From: an uncultured Collinsella sp.
GTDB taxonomy: Bacteria > Actinomycetota > Coriobacteriia > Coriobacteriales > Coriobacteriaceae
Direction: 5' to 3'
Assembly: GCA_958421035.1 (NCBI GenBank)
Contig: CATZKS010000025.1
Coordinates: forward strand, 1-19,512
DNA length: 19,512 bases
Positions 7,268-14,714 of the stretch are shown here, one piece after another. The notes under the pieces are model-generated. The model was not told the DNA's origin. It saw only the letters and a program-made list of their open reading frames with translations, and did not search any database. Position numbers and translations under genes: made by a program. Numbering within the stretch: the stretch's first letter is position 1; each line of letters opens with the position of its first letter.

Positions 7268-8160
7268 CAGCCGAACCTCTTCTCATCGATCGCATGCAAC
7301 ACGCAGGGCAGCATCATCCAGGCAGCGTACACGACATAGCCCAGCCACGGCGCCGGCACCGATAGTTGCGGGTAAAACGAATACTGCGTTGTCGCGGTCC
7401 ATGCCACCGCCACCGCAGCGGCACCAAACACCGCAAGCCCAACCAGCGCGGCAACATCGCCGCGACCCAGCCGATACCGCGCGTACGTCGTGCGACGTGT
7501 CGCGGCGCCCCATCCACGGGAGCGCATGGCGTCCGCGCGCTCCAGCGAATCTTCCATGCCCCAGCCCATCAACACGCTCGATGCCCGTAGGCGCGAACGC
7601 ACGGGATCGGCCGGCGCGCGACCCGGCACATCAATCGCATCCTGCACCGCCAGTACCGTACGACCGCGGCGTAAAAACTGCGGGATAAGCCGCATGCACA
7701 TCGAGATCATGAGCGCGAGCACCGGCGCGGCGTTGCCCAAAAGCGCAAGTACCTTGTCGTATTCGAGCATCGACGCCGCGGCCTCAAACCACAGCACGCT
7801 CGCCACGAACAGCCCGCCCATGCACAGGCCGTAAACCATGCTCTCTAGATACACCGCACGCATGCCAATACGAAACAGCTCCGTCGAGCCCGATGCACTA
7901 AACAGCGGATTGAGCACCGCAATGATCAAAATCACCGGCAGCTGCCAGCGAAGCGCGCCCAACGTGCGCGCAACACCGCGCGTCGCAAGCCCGTACGCCA
8001 ACCCGCCCGCAAGCGATAGCGCAATCAGCACCGGTTGCATCGAGAACATGGTGAGCCCCAACGTCAGCACCATGTAGAGCGCCGGCACCGCCGGATGCGA
8101 CATCGAAAATGCCGCGACGGGTTCGTTGCCCGATTCCTCTCGCATGGTGTCCACGGGCAT
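7267..8160 (-). CDS. ecfT: ECF transporter transmembrane component (EcfT)
   Basis: This 297-residue membrane protein is the coupling subunit linking the ATPase pair to the S component. It has hydrophobic segments at roughly 24-60, 74-84, 104-128, 143-158, 235-255 and 272-290. The large cytoplasmic stretch between about 160 and 230 includes ERADAMRSRGWG (207-218), which matches the Ala-Arg-Gly coupling motif of the CbiQ/EcfT family. I placed the start at the ATG at 8160 because GAGGGG lies 6 bases before it; reading can extend to a TTG at 8178, but that has no ribosome site. It is the first gene of the operon and is divergent from glmU. Confidence 0.85.
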   Translation of the reverse strand: MPVDTMREESGNEPVAAFSMSHPAVPALYMVLTLGLTMFSMQPVLIALSLAGGLAYGLATRGVARTLGALRWQLPVILIIAVLNPLFSASGSTELFRIGMRAVYLESMVYGLCMGGLFVASVLWFEAAASMLEYDKVLALLGNAAPVLALMISMCMRLIPQFLRRGRTVLAVQDAIDVPGRAPADPVRSRLRASSVLMGWGMEDSLERADAMRSRGWGAATRRTTYARYRLGRGDVAALVGLAVFGAAAVAVAWTATTQYSFYPQLSVPAPWLGYVVYAAWMMLPCVLHAIDEKRFG

Positions 8161-8290
8161 CCCCATCCCCTCGCTCAAACGTCAACGCCGCAGCGCCGCC
8201 ACCATACACAACCAGCGCAAACGCCGTACCGCCGGCCCAAGCCTCAGCTGCCGCGCATCAATCGTTACGCGCTCATCATATGCCTGCGGT

Positions 8291-8318
8291 ATCATATTGC
8301 GCCGTGTATCGTTTCCAA
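8291..8318 (-). promoter_or_regulatory. Candidate promoter of the ECF operon
   Basis: On the minus strand TTGGAA (8313-8318) and TATGAT (8291-8296) are separated by 16 bases, a fair match to a housekeeping promoter, about 130 bases before the ecfT start. A plus-strand TATAAC at 8330-8335 may be the -10 of glmU, so the divergent promoters would be close together. Motif matching only. Confidence 0.35.
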
Positions 8319-8350
8319 ACACACGTCTCTATAACGTAACAGGAGATCAC

Positions 8351-9763
8351 ATGGACGCAACCGCAATTATCCTCGCCGCCGGCGAGGGCACCCGCATGAA
8401 GTCGAACCACTGCAAGGTTTCGCACAAGATTCTAGGCAAGCCCATGGTTCAGTGGATCGTCGACGCCACCATCAAGGCCGGCTGCAGCCGCGTCGTGGTC
8501 GTCATCGGCAGCCACGCCGACGAGATGCGCGCCCTCATCGATGGCGCCTACGCCAACAGCGCCACCAAAGTCGAGTGCGTCGAGCAGACCGAGCGCCTGG
8601 GCACCGGCCATGCCGTCAAGGTCGCGCTCGAGGCCTGCGGCATCGCGCAAGGCCCCGTCGTCGTGCTCAACGGCGACCTGCCGCTCATCACCGCCGACAC
8701 CGTCGCCAAGTTCGCGCAGACCGTCGCCACCGGCGAGCTCGCCTGCACCGTCATGACCATGACCCCGCCCGATCCTTTTGGCTACGGCCGCATCAAGCTG
8801 GGCGCCGATGGTCAGATCGAGCGCATCATCGAGCAGAAGGACTGCACGCCCGAGCAGGCCGCCACGCTGCTGGAGTGCAACGCCGGCTGCTACGCCTTCG
8901 ACGGCGCGCAGCTTGCCGCCCACATTAACGAGATCGGCAACGACAACGTGCAGTCCGAGTACTACCTGCCCGACATGCTCGAAATCCTCAAGGGTCACGG
9001 CCAGGCAGTCTCCATCTTCCACTGCGACGACTACCGCGACGGCCTGGGCGTCAACAGCCGCATCCAGCTCGCGCAGCTCACCGCCATCGCGCGCGACCGC
9101 ATCAACGAGCACTGGATGGCAGAAGGCGTCACGTTCATCGACCCCACGCAGGCCTGGATCGGTCCCGACGCCACCATCGGCCGCGACACCGTCGTGTGGC
9201 CGCAGACGCATCTGATCGGTCACGTCACCGTGGGCGAGGAGTGCCAGCTCGGCCCCAACAGCCGCCTCACCGACACCACCGTCGGCAGCGGCTGCATCAT
9301 CGATGAGACCATCGCCATCGAGGCCGTCATCGAGAACGGCGTCGACTGCGGCCCGCGCGCCTACCTGCGCCCGGGCACCCACATGCTCGACGGCTCCAAG
9401 GCCGGTACGCACGTGGAAATCAAGAAGTCCACGATCGGCGAGGGTTCCAAGGTGCCCCACCTGTCCTACATCGGCGACACCACCATGGGCTCCGGCGTCA
9501 ACGTAGGCGCGGGCTCTATCACCTGCAACTACGACGGCGTCCACAAGCACAAGACCGTCATCGGCAAGGATGCCTTCATCGGTTCTGACACCATGATGGT
9601 CGCGCCCGCCCAGATTGGCGACGGTGCGCTCGTGGCCGCCGGCTCCGTCATCACCGAGCCGGTCCCGGCCGACGCACTCGGTCTGGGCCGCGCCCGTCAG
9701 GTAAATATTGAGGGCTGGGCCGCCGATTATCGCCGTCGTCTGCACGAGGACGACGAGGCATAA
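8351..9763 (+). CDS. glmU: Bifunctional GlmU: GlcNAc-1-P uridyltransferase / GlcN-1-P acetyltransferase
   Basis: The 470-residue enzyme makes UDP-GlcNAc for peptidoglycan. The N-terminal nucleotidyltransferase shows LAAGEGTRMKS (8-18), K22, QTERLGTGHAV (79-89) and LNGDLPL (106-112). The C-terminal left-handed beta-helix acetyltransferase shows YLRPGT (338-343), HVEIKKSTIGEGSKVPHLSY (354-373, including a conserved His and Lys), GAGSITCNYDG (386-396) and FIGSDTMMVAP (409-419). Length is normal for GlmU. The ATG at 8351 follows AGGAG by 5 bases; reading further upstream only enters the intergenic gap. The gene ends in its own terminator and is followed by prs, a pairing common in bacteria that places glmU-prs-pth together. 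Confidence 0.97.
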   Translation: MDATAIILAAGEGTRMKSNHCKVSHKILGKPMVQWIVDATIKAGCSRVVVVIGSHADEMRALIDGAYANSATKVECVEQTERLGTGHAVKVALEACGIAQGPVVVLNGDLPLITADTVAKFAQTVATGELACTVMTMTPPDPFGYGRIKLGADGQIERIIEQKDCTPEQAATLLECNAGCYAFDGAQLAAHINEIGNDNVQSEYYLPDMLEILKGHGQAVSIFHCDDYRDGLGVNSRIQLAQLTAIARDRINEHWMAEGVTFIDPTQAWIGPDATIGRDTVVWPQTHLIGHVTVGEECQLGPNSRLTDTTVGSGCIIDETIAIEAVIENGVDCGPRAYLRPGTHMLDGSKAGTHVEIKKSTIGEGSKVPHLSYIGDTTMGSGVNVGAGSITCNYDGVHKHKTVIGKDAFIGSDTMMVAPAQIGDGALVAAGSVITEPVPADALGLGRARQVNIEGWAADYRRRLHEDDEA

Positions 9764-9778
9764 CGTTTCACCAAGCAC

Positions 9779-9812
9779 AAAAGGAGCTGTTCCATGGGGA
9801 CGGCTCCTTTTT
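9779..9812 (+). terminator. Strong intrinsic terminator after glmU
   Basis: AAAAGGAGC pairs with GCTCCTTTT, and the stem continues inward through TGTTCC/GGGACG with G-U pairs to a 3-base ATG loop, giving about 15 pairs followed by a T run. It lies 15 bases after the glmU stop. Confidence 0.9.
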
Positions 9813-9903
9813 CTATCGTGACCTGCGCGACCGGATGAGTGGTCGGTTCGTGTCCGTTGACGGTAAAGACGTTATCAAGACCCGATTAACCCCGCCGCAC
9901 GGT

Positions 9904-9909
9904 TACAAT
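9904..9909 (+). promoter_or_regulatory. Candidate -10 box of prs
   Basis: TACAAT is 46 bases before the prs start and beyond the glmU terminator, so prs needs a promoter in this gap. No convincing -35 box sits at 16-18 bases; a TTGACG at 9857-9862 is too far upstream to pair with it. Confidence 0.3.
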
Positions 9910-9955
9910 GCAAAAAGGCATCTATATGGCATTCGATGTATAAAGGAGAAGGGTA

Positions 9956-10942
9956 ATGCCGATTAATGATCCCGAGAAGTCGGAGAATATGCGCAAGTCC
10001 ATCCGCGTGTATTCCGGTTCCTCCAACCGTCCCCTCGCTCAGAAGATCGCTGAGTACCTTGGGGTCGAGCTTTCGGGCCTTACGCTAAAGCAGTTCGCCA
10101 ACGGTGAGATTTACGCCCGCTACGACGAGACCGTCCGCGGCGCCGACGTCTTCCTGATTCAGTCCGTGGCCGGCGGCAACGTCAACGACATGCTCATGGA
10201 GCTGCTCATCGCCACCGACGCTGCCAAGCGCGCATCCGCCCGCTCCATCACCGCCGTCATCACCCACTACGGCTATGCCCGCCAGGACCGCAAGGCCGGC
10301 CCGCGCGAGCCCATCACCGCCCGCCTCGTCGCCAACCTGCTCGAGCGCGCCGGCGTCGACCGCATCATCACCCTCGACCTGCACCAGGGTCAGATCCAGG
10401 GCTTCTTTGATATCCCGGTCAACCACCTGTCCGCACTGCCGCTGTTTGGCCAGTACTACAACGCCATGAACTTCGACACCGACAACCTGGTTGTCGTCTC
10501 CCCCGACGTGGGCCGCGCCAAGGCCGCCAAGAAGCTGTCCGACATGCTCGGCTGCGACCTGGCCATCGCCCACAAGGGCCGTCCGCGCCACAACGCCGCC
10601 GAGGTCATGGGCATCATCGGTGACATCAAGGGCAAGACCTGCATCATCAACGACGACATGATCGACACCGCTGGCACCCTGTGCGCCAACGTCAAGGAGC
10701 TCAAGGCTATGGGCGCTGGCGACATCTACGTCTGCGCCACCCACGGCATCTTCTCCGGTCCGGCCATCGAGCGTCTGAACGACGCCCCGATCGTCGAGTG
10801 CCTCGTCACCGACGCCATTCCCGTCGAGGTCGGCGGCAAGATCAAGACCATCTCGGTCGCCGAGGAGTTCGCTCAGGCCATCTCCGCCGTTTACCACGAG
10901 GAGCCCGTCTCCACGCTCGTCGGCGGCGACTTCGCGCTGTAG
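9956..10942 (+). CDS. prs: Ribose-phosphate pyrophosphokinase (PRPP synthase)
   Basis: The 328-residue class I enzyme transfers pyrophosphate from ATP to ribose 5-phosphate, making PRPP for nucleotides, histidine and tryptophan. Conserved parts are SGSSNRPLAQKIAEYLG (20-36), FANGEIYARYDETVRG (47-62), the ATP-binding YGYARQDRKAGPREPI (105-120), DLHQGQIQGFFDIP (141-154), the flexible-loop region AIAHKGRPRHN (203-213) and the PRPP-binding loop NDDMIDTAGT (232-241). AGGAG is 7 bases before the first ATG, so I keep it even though a second ATG (residue 12) would give a product nearer the usual family N-terminus. The coding sequence is strongly GC-biased (43 of 60 bases in 10321-10380), in contrast to the gene downstream. 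Confidence 0.97.
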   Translation: MPINDPEKSENMRKSIRVYSGSSNRPLAQKIAEYLGVELSGLTLKQFANGEIYARYDETVRGADVFLIQSVAGGNVNDMLMELLIATDAAKRASARSITAVITHYGYARQDRKAGPREPITARLVANLLERAGVDRIITLDLHQGQIQGFFDIPVNHLSALPLFGQYYNAMNFDTDNLVVVSPDVGRAKAAKKLSDMLGCDLAIAHKGRPRHNAAEVMGIIGDIKGKTCIINDDMIDTAGTLCANVKELKAMGAGDIYVCATHGIFSGPAIERLNDAPIVECLVTDAIPVEVGGKIKTISVAEEFAQAISAVYHEEPVSTLVGGDFAL

Positions 10943-10975
10943 TCCAACGCGCATCGCATCATCTTTGATGCTTTT

Positions 10976-11007
10976 AAAGGGTCGGAAGCTCGCTTCCGGC
11001 CCTTTTT
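10976..11007 (+). terminator. Intrinsic terminator after prs
   Basis: AAAGGGTCGGAAG and CTTCCGGCCCTTT pair over 13 bases with one G-U pair around a 4-base loop and run into TTTTT. It starts 33 bases after the prs stop. Confidence 0.9.
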
Positions 11008-11027
11008 CTATCCCTCGCCAACCTTCC

Positions 11028-11231
11028 CTGGACAATTGGTTCAGATACGTATTTTTTAAAGCCCCAAAGGGCCGTTCGGAGCCTTCTGAGCTCCCCGGCG
11101 GATGCCATGCCGCCCAAAGCTCATCGTTTTCGAGTACAACCGCCGCATATTTACCCTCAAATCACCCTCGAAGGCCCTTAGAAACGCCTCGAATGCCCGT
11201 CGCCTTATACGTATCTGAACTAACTGTCCAG
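11028..11231. repeat. Palindromic element P3, copy A (204 bp)
   Basis: The ends 11028-11051 and 11208-11231 are inverted repeats matching at 22 of 24 positions; the right end contains TGAACTAACTGTCCAG. Read on the minus strand, an open frame through the right end gives GQLVQIRI and later YSKTMSFG, a pattern also seen in copy B. The interior has a GGCGG/CCGCC hairpin. No target duplication was found at the borders. The remaining 162 bases up to the next gene show nothing recognisable. Confidence 0.8.
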
Positions 11232-11393
11232 TAGCTATCGTCAACCTTCGCGGCAGAGCTCAATTTCCTGCAATCCCCTCAACCGATTCCATCGATTTCA
11301 TAACACCCAGCCGTTCATGGCGCACAGCGCCCCGCTGAGCGAAAAGAACGGTATGGCGGTCGCATTCTGCCGCCAACTTAGTACGTTATAGCT

Positions 11394-12521
11394 ATGACGA
11401 CCGTGATTTCACATTTCTCCGCCCTCCGCGCAATTCGTCGCGCACGACGGGCGTACTCTGCCCTACCCTGGGACTCCGTTGATAGTGAACAGCAAGCACA
11501 GGCCTTGGCTAGCTGCATTCCCAATAATGACGCGATAGACTTTGGCGCACTTTCGATACTCGACGCCTGGAATGAAGATGATTCCGAACTACTCGATCTT
11601 CTCGTTTCAAACGAAGACAACAGACGCCCCGACAAACGACTTCTTCAGCATATTCTCTCCGCTCCGCTTCCTGAAGGTGCAATTATGCACGTCGAGGCCG
11701 ACATCTACGCAACGTCTCCTGCCATGACAGCCATGCTTTGTTCTAAAAATGAATCGGTCGCCAAAACCTTGATGCTCCTTATGGAGCTGCTCGGAACCTA
11801 CTCCCTTCCGCCCGAGGCAACCTACCCCATCGCCTATGACGACATCTGGCCCAAGGGCGATAGCTGCGCAGCGACGGGCGATCTTGATTGCCTGGGCGGC
11901 CAGTCGGCAGCCAAACAGCAGAACGAAACCCGCTACGAACAGGCGCACTACAAATGCGAGCCCGCCACGACCATCGAAGATCTCGAGGCGGTCGCGCGCT
12001 TCGCCAAAAGTAGCTCATACACCTCGTTTCGCACGGCAGTCAAGCTTGCCCGACCCGGATCTGCATCCCCAGCCGAATCCCTAATGTTAGCCGTTCTCGG
12101 AGCGCCCATGCGCTTTGGCGGATTCGGATGTTGCAGCCTGCCCATGGGAGGCCTGCTACTCAACTATCGAATCGACTTCGACACTCTTGCGGTTAACATG
12201 TCCTCCGGCATCCCTTACGCCATCTGCGACCTATATTGCCCGGCCGCCGGAGTCGACAACGAATACAACGGAATTGGGCATGAGCTTCAAAACGCTCGCA
12301 TCCACGATGGCAATCGAAATAATGGCCTCAAGGCAATGGGCATCCACGTCCTGGTTATCAATCGCGACCAAATGAAAGACCTTGTTGCACTCGAAGCCTT
12401 CGCCCAAACGATGCATCGACTCGCAGGAGTCCGATTCCGATATCGCATCAAGGGCTATCGCAAGCGTCAGGCCGCTTGGCTCAACGCTCTGCGGGCCGGA
12501 ATCGGCCTTGCGCCGGTCTAA
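11394..12521 (+). CDS. Nuclease-like protein with DUF559/Vsr-like C-terminal domain
   Basis: The 375-residue protein has no signal peptide or membrane segment. Residues about 98-140 (ADIYATSPAMTAML ... ELLGTYSLPPE) and 220-258 (ARPGSASPAESLML ... FGGFG ... LLLNYRID) match a pattern I associate with paralogous Coriobacteria proteins related to AbiEi-type regulators. The C-terminal part (277-325) fits a PD-(D/E)XK nuclease of the DUF559/Vsr type: D279 in CDLYCP, E290 in NEYNG, H296, D305 and R308, then GLKAMGIHVLVIN. It departs from the usual motif (EYN where EYD is expected), so activity is uncertain. The ATG at 11394 has no ribosome site; translation may be leaderless or start later, for example at the GTG at 11403. 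GC is near 50 percent with rarer codons. Function is not established; a defence or mobile-element role is possible. Confidence 0.6.
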   Translation: MTTVISHFSALRAIRRARRAYSALPWDSVDSEQQAQALASCIPNNDAIDFGALSILDAWNEDDSELLDLLVSNEDNRRPDKRLLQHILSAPLPEGAIMHVEADIYATSPAMTAMLCSKNESVAKTLMLLMELLGTYSLPPEATYPIAYDDIWPKGDSCAATGDLDCLGGQSAAKQQNETRYEQAHYKCEPATTIEDLEAVARFAKSSSYTSFRTAVKLARPGSASPAESLMLAVLGAPMRFGGFGCCSLPMGGLLLNYRIDFDTLAVNMSSGIPYAICDLYCPAAGVDNEYNGIGHELQNARIHDGNRNNGLKAMGIHVLVINRDQMKDLVALEAFAQTMHRLAGVRFRYRIKGYRKRQAAWLNALRAGIGLAPV

Positions 12522-12553
12522 ACGGCGAATCACCCGTGCGCCGTCGAACAGGG

Positions 12554-12758
12554 CTGGACAGTTAGTTCAAATACGTATAAATAGACACATTGAATTAGGC
12601 TGTTTTGCAGCTATCTCTATACCATTCGCCCTATTTGAAAGCGGGGTAGACTTCAAAACAGCGTCATATGGACTAACTAAAGTTCCAAAACAACGTATCG
12701 GCATTGAATTGAGCAATTCGAGTCCTCAGAACTTATACGTATCTGAACTAACTGTCCA
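12554..12758. repeat. Palindromic element P3, copy B (205 bp)
   Basis: The ends 12554-12577 and 12736-12758 are inverted repeats, nearly identical to those of copy A. It starts 33 bases after the stop of the nuclease-like gene. On the plus strand the open frame gives GQLVQIRI and later FKTASYG, comparable with copy A read on the minus strand, so the copies are inverted relative to each other. The interior is AT-richer than that of copy A and clearly diverged. In the remaining gap to pth a TTGACA (12813-12818) may be a -35 box, with no good -10. Confidence 0.78.
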
Positions 12759-12872
12759 CCTCTGATTTTGACGGCCGTCCAAACGCCCCCAAACAACCTC
12801 AATTGCCCTCCATTTGACAGCGGCAACAGGGTCGCTCACCATAGCAGGCGACAAATCAACGAAAGGATGAAC

Positions 12873-13502
12873 ATGGCAGCTGCACAGCCGCTTAAGATTC
12901 GCATGGTTGCCGGACTTGGCAACCCTGGCGATGAGTATGCCGAGACCCGCCACAACGCCGGTTTTAAGGCGATCGACGAGCTGGCCCGTCAGGCCGGCGT
13001 CACGTACTGGAAAAACCAAGCAGGCGCCGAGGTCGCGCTCATCAACATCAACGATGCCGAGGAAGAGAACGGCAAGCGCCAGATTGTACTGGTCAAGCCG
13101 CAGTCGTACATGAACACCTCGGGCGGGCCCATCTCCAAGCTCTGCCGCGAGTACAAGATCAAGGCCGAGGAGCTGCTCGTCATCCACGACGAGCTCGATA
13201 TTCCCGCCGGCGACGTGCGTGTTAAGGTGGGCGGAGGCCATGCCGGTCACAACGGCCTGCGCTCCATCATCGACAAGATGGGCAGCCGCGACTTTAGCCG
13301 TATCCGCACCGGCATCGGCAACCCTCCCGGCAAGATGGCCGTGGCAGACTACGTGCTCAAGCAGCTGCGCGCCCGCGAAGCCGAGGATTTCCAGGACACC
13401 TGCGCCCGCGCCGCAGATGCCGCCGGTCTGGCCATCGTCCACGGCGTAATCTACGCCCGCGATCACGTAAACGGCGCCGCTTCCGCCAACGGCAAGCACT
13501 AA
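12873..13502 (+). CDS. pth: Peptidyl-tRNA hydrolase
   Basis: The 209-residue enzyme releases tRNA from peptidyl-tRNAs that drop off the ribosome. Signature elements are VAGLGNPGDEYAETRHNAGF (12-31) with N17 and catalytic H27, KPQSYMNTSG (75-84) with N81, HDELDIPAG (105-113) with D106, GGGHAGHNGLRSI (120-132) with N127, and RIRTGIGNP (143-151). Length is normal. The start at 12873 is preferred because AAAGGA lies 5 bases upstream; an ATG two codons earlier would overlap the site. In many actinobacteria pth lies beside prs and glmU; here the P3-bracketed island separates it from prs. Confidence 0.96.
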   Translation: MAAAQPLKIRMVAGLGNPGDEYAETRHNAGFKAIDELARQAGVTYWKNQAGAEVALININDAEEENGKRQIVLVKPQSYMNTSGGPISKLCREYKIKAEELLVIHDELDIPAGDVRVKVGGGHAGHNGLRSIIDKMGSRDFSRIRTGIGNPPGKMAVADYVLKQLRAREAEDFQDTCARAADAAGLAIVHGVIYARDHVNGAASANGKH

Positions 13503-13503
13503 A

Positions 13504-13702
13504 ACCTACCATTTAGAGATGTTTATTTTGGCAGGTTTCATCTGCGGAAACGCCGCGGCGGCTGCGTCGCAATAAACCCTGTGCCGCTATACATATGCAA
13601 CGCTCCAAAGGGGGCCGGCCTCACCGAAGCGCGAGGCCGGCCCCCTTTGCCGTTTTGCCTGATAAAACCTGCCAAAATAAACCTCTCCCCCTTTGGCAGG
13701 TC
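13504..13702. repeat. Nested palindromic element P4 (about 199 bp)
   Basis: Inner arms 13516-13538 and 13665-13687 match at 22 of 23 positions and contain AAACCTGCCAAAATAAAC. Each half is itself a palindrome: ACCTGCCAAA (13667-13676) pairs with TTTGGCAGGT (13692-13701), and the left half has a similar ACCTACCA/TGGCAGGT pair. A GC-rich terminator lies in the centre. Together with a leader of about 100 bases before the next operon it fills the 372-base gap after pth; I see no gene in it. Confidence 0.75.
13607..13648 (+). terminator. Very stable hairpin terminator after pth, inside P4
   Basis: AAAGGGGGCCGGCCTC and GAGGCCGGCCCCCTTT pair perfectly over 16 bases around a 10-base loop. The T tract is short (TTT, then another TTTT after GCCG). 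The symmetry of the arm ends would let it stop transcription from either side. Confidence 0.75.
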
Positions 13703-13763
13703 GAAGTGGATAAACCCTGCTCCCAACCGCCGAAGACACACGTAAGTGACATGTCCATGAGGG

Positions 13764-13769
13764 TATAAT
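13764..13769 (+). promoter_or_regulatory. Candidate -10 box of the Nfn/Sud operon
   Basis: A perfect TATAAT lies about 105 bases before the first ATG of the operon and beyond the pth terminator. No good -35 match is visible at normal spacing. The implied leader of about 100 bases has no riboswitch that I recognise. Confidence 0.4.
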
Positions 13770-13874
13770 TTGCACCGTATGTCTGCACAACGCCTGTGCG
13801 CGTACGGTTTTATTCGGGCTACCGTCCATTTCCGTGGAGGCACGGTTCGGCGGCCCTAACAAGAGAGGGGTTCT

Positions 13875-14714
13875 ATGTATAAGATCCTGGAGAAGACGCA
13901 GTTCTCGGAGAAGGTGTTCAAGTTCCGCATCGAGGCGCCCGCAATCGCCAAGCATGCGCACGCTGGACAGTTCCTCATGGTCCGCGCCAACGAGACGGGC
14001 GAGCGCGTCCCGTTTACCCTGGCCGGCTGGAACGGTGACGAGGGCTGGGTCGAGTTCATCTTCATGGTGATCGGCAAGACCACCGAGATGCTGTCCACTT
14101 ACGAAGCCGGCGAGTCGCTGCGCGACGTCGTGGGCCCGCTGGGCGTTCCCACCGAGATGGCCGAGGGCCCCTGCGCCGTCATTGGCGGCGGCGTCGGCCT
14201 GGCAATTGCCTTCCCGGTCGCCAAGCACCTGGTCGAGACCGGTCACGAGGTGCACGCCATCATGGGCGCCCGCACCAAGGACCTCCTGCTCATGGAGGAC
14301 CAGTTCCGCGAGCTCCTCGACGAGGACCACATCCATATCACCACCGACGACGGTTCCTACGGAGAGCAGGGCGTTGTCACCGCTCCGCTGGAGCGCCTGC
14401 TGCAGGACAAGGCCGTGAGCCAGGTCTTCTGCGTCGGCCCCGTTCCGATGATGAAGTTCTCGACCCTCACCGCCCAGAAGTACGATACCCCCATCACCGC
14501 GTCGCTCAACCCCATCATGGTTGACGGCACCGGTATGTGCGGCTGCTGCCGCGTCGAGGTGGGCGGCGTGACCAAGTTCGCTTGCGTCGACGGCCCCGAC
14601 TTCGATGCCACCCTGGTCGACTGGGATGACCTTCGTGCCCGCCAGGCCGCTTACCGTTCCGAAGAGGGCGAGTCCCTCAAGGCCTATGAGGAAAAGAGCT
14701 GCGCATGCCACTAG
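13875..14714 (+). CDS. Sulfide dehydrogenase / NfnA-type FAD, NAD and [2Fe-2S] subunit
   Basis: The 279-residue flavoprotein belongs to the ferredoxin-NADP reductase-like group that includes SudB and NfnA. The N-terminal FAD domain shows HAGQFLMVRANETGERVPFT (29-48). The nucleotide-binding domain shows AVIGGGVGLAIAFPVAKHL (101-119). The C-terminal cluster motif is VDGTGMCGCCRV with D217, C222 and C225, followed by C237 in FACVDGP, the Asp plus three Cys pattern of the NfnA [2Fe-2S] site. AGAGGGG lies 4 bases before the ATG. Its 3' end overlaps the next gene by 10 bases. With its partner it would pass electrons between NADH, ferredoxin and NADPH; NfnAB does this by electron bifurcation. Sulfide dehydrogenase or a dihydroorotate dehydrogenase electron-transfer role is the alternative, less likely given the partner. 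Confidence 0.88.
   Translation: MYKILEKTQFSEKVFKFRIEAPAIAKHAHAGQFLMVRANETGERVPFTLAGWNGDEGWVEFIFMVIGKTTEMLSTYEAGESLRDVVGPLGVPTEMAEGPCAVIGGGVGLAIAFPVAKHLVETGHEVHAIMGARTKDLLLMEDQFRELLDEDHIHITTDDGSYGEQGVVTAPLERLLQDKAVSQVFCVGPVPMMKFSTLTAQKYDTPITASLNPIMVDGTGMCGCCRVEVGGVTKFACVDGPDFDATLVDWDDLRARQAAYRSEEGESLKAYEEKSCACH

Larger units (their letters stand above)
11028..12758. mobile_element. Putative island: nuclease-like gene between inverted P3 copies
   Basis: Two copies of palindromic element P3 bracket one gene. By their internal cores the copies face opposite ways. The enclosed gene has lower GC (29, 28 and 30 of 60 bases in three sampled lines) than neighbouring prs. The block sits between prs and pth, genes that are commonly neighbours in actinobacteria. 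Composite-transposon-like behaviour is an inference; no transposase is present and no flanking duplication was seen. Confidence 0.35.

Noticed and set aside
8161..8350. Cobalamin or other vitamin riboswitch upstream of the ECF operon
   Set aside because: I found no B12-box-like or THI-box-like conserved stretch on the minus strand; the gap is short and shared with divergent glmU.
11020..11240. Target-site duplication flanking P3 copy A or the whole P3-P3 block
   Set aside because: Bases just outside the four element borders do not repeat one another, so transposition is not directly supported.
13587..14711. 374-codon minus-strand open frame
   Set aside because: It is antisense to the NfnA/SudB-like gene, which has full cofactor motifs; its tail is the P4 palindrome.
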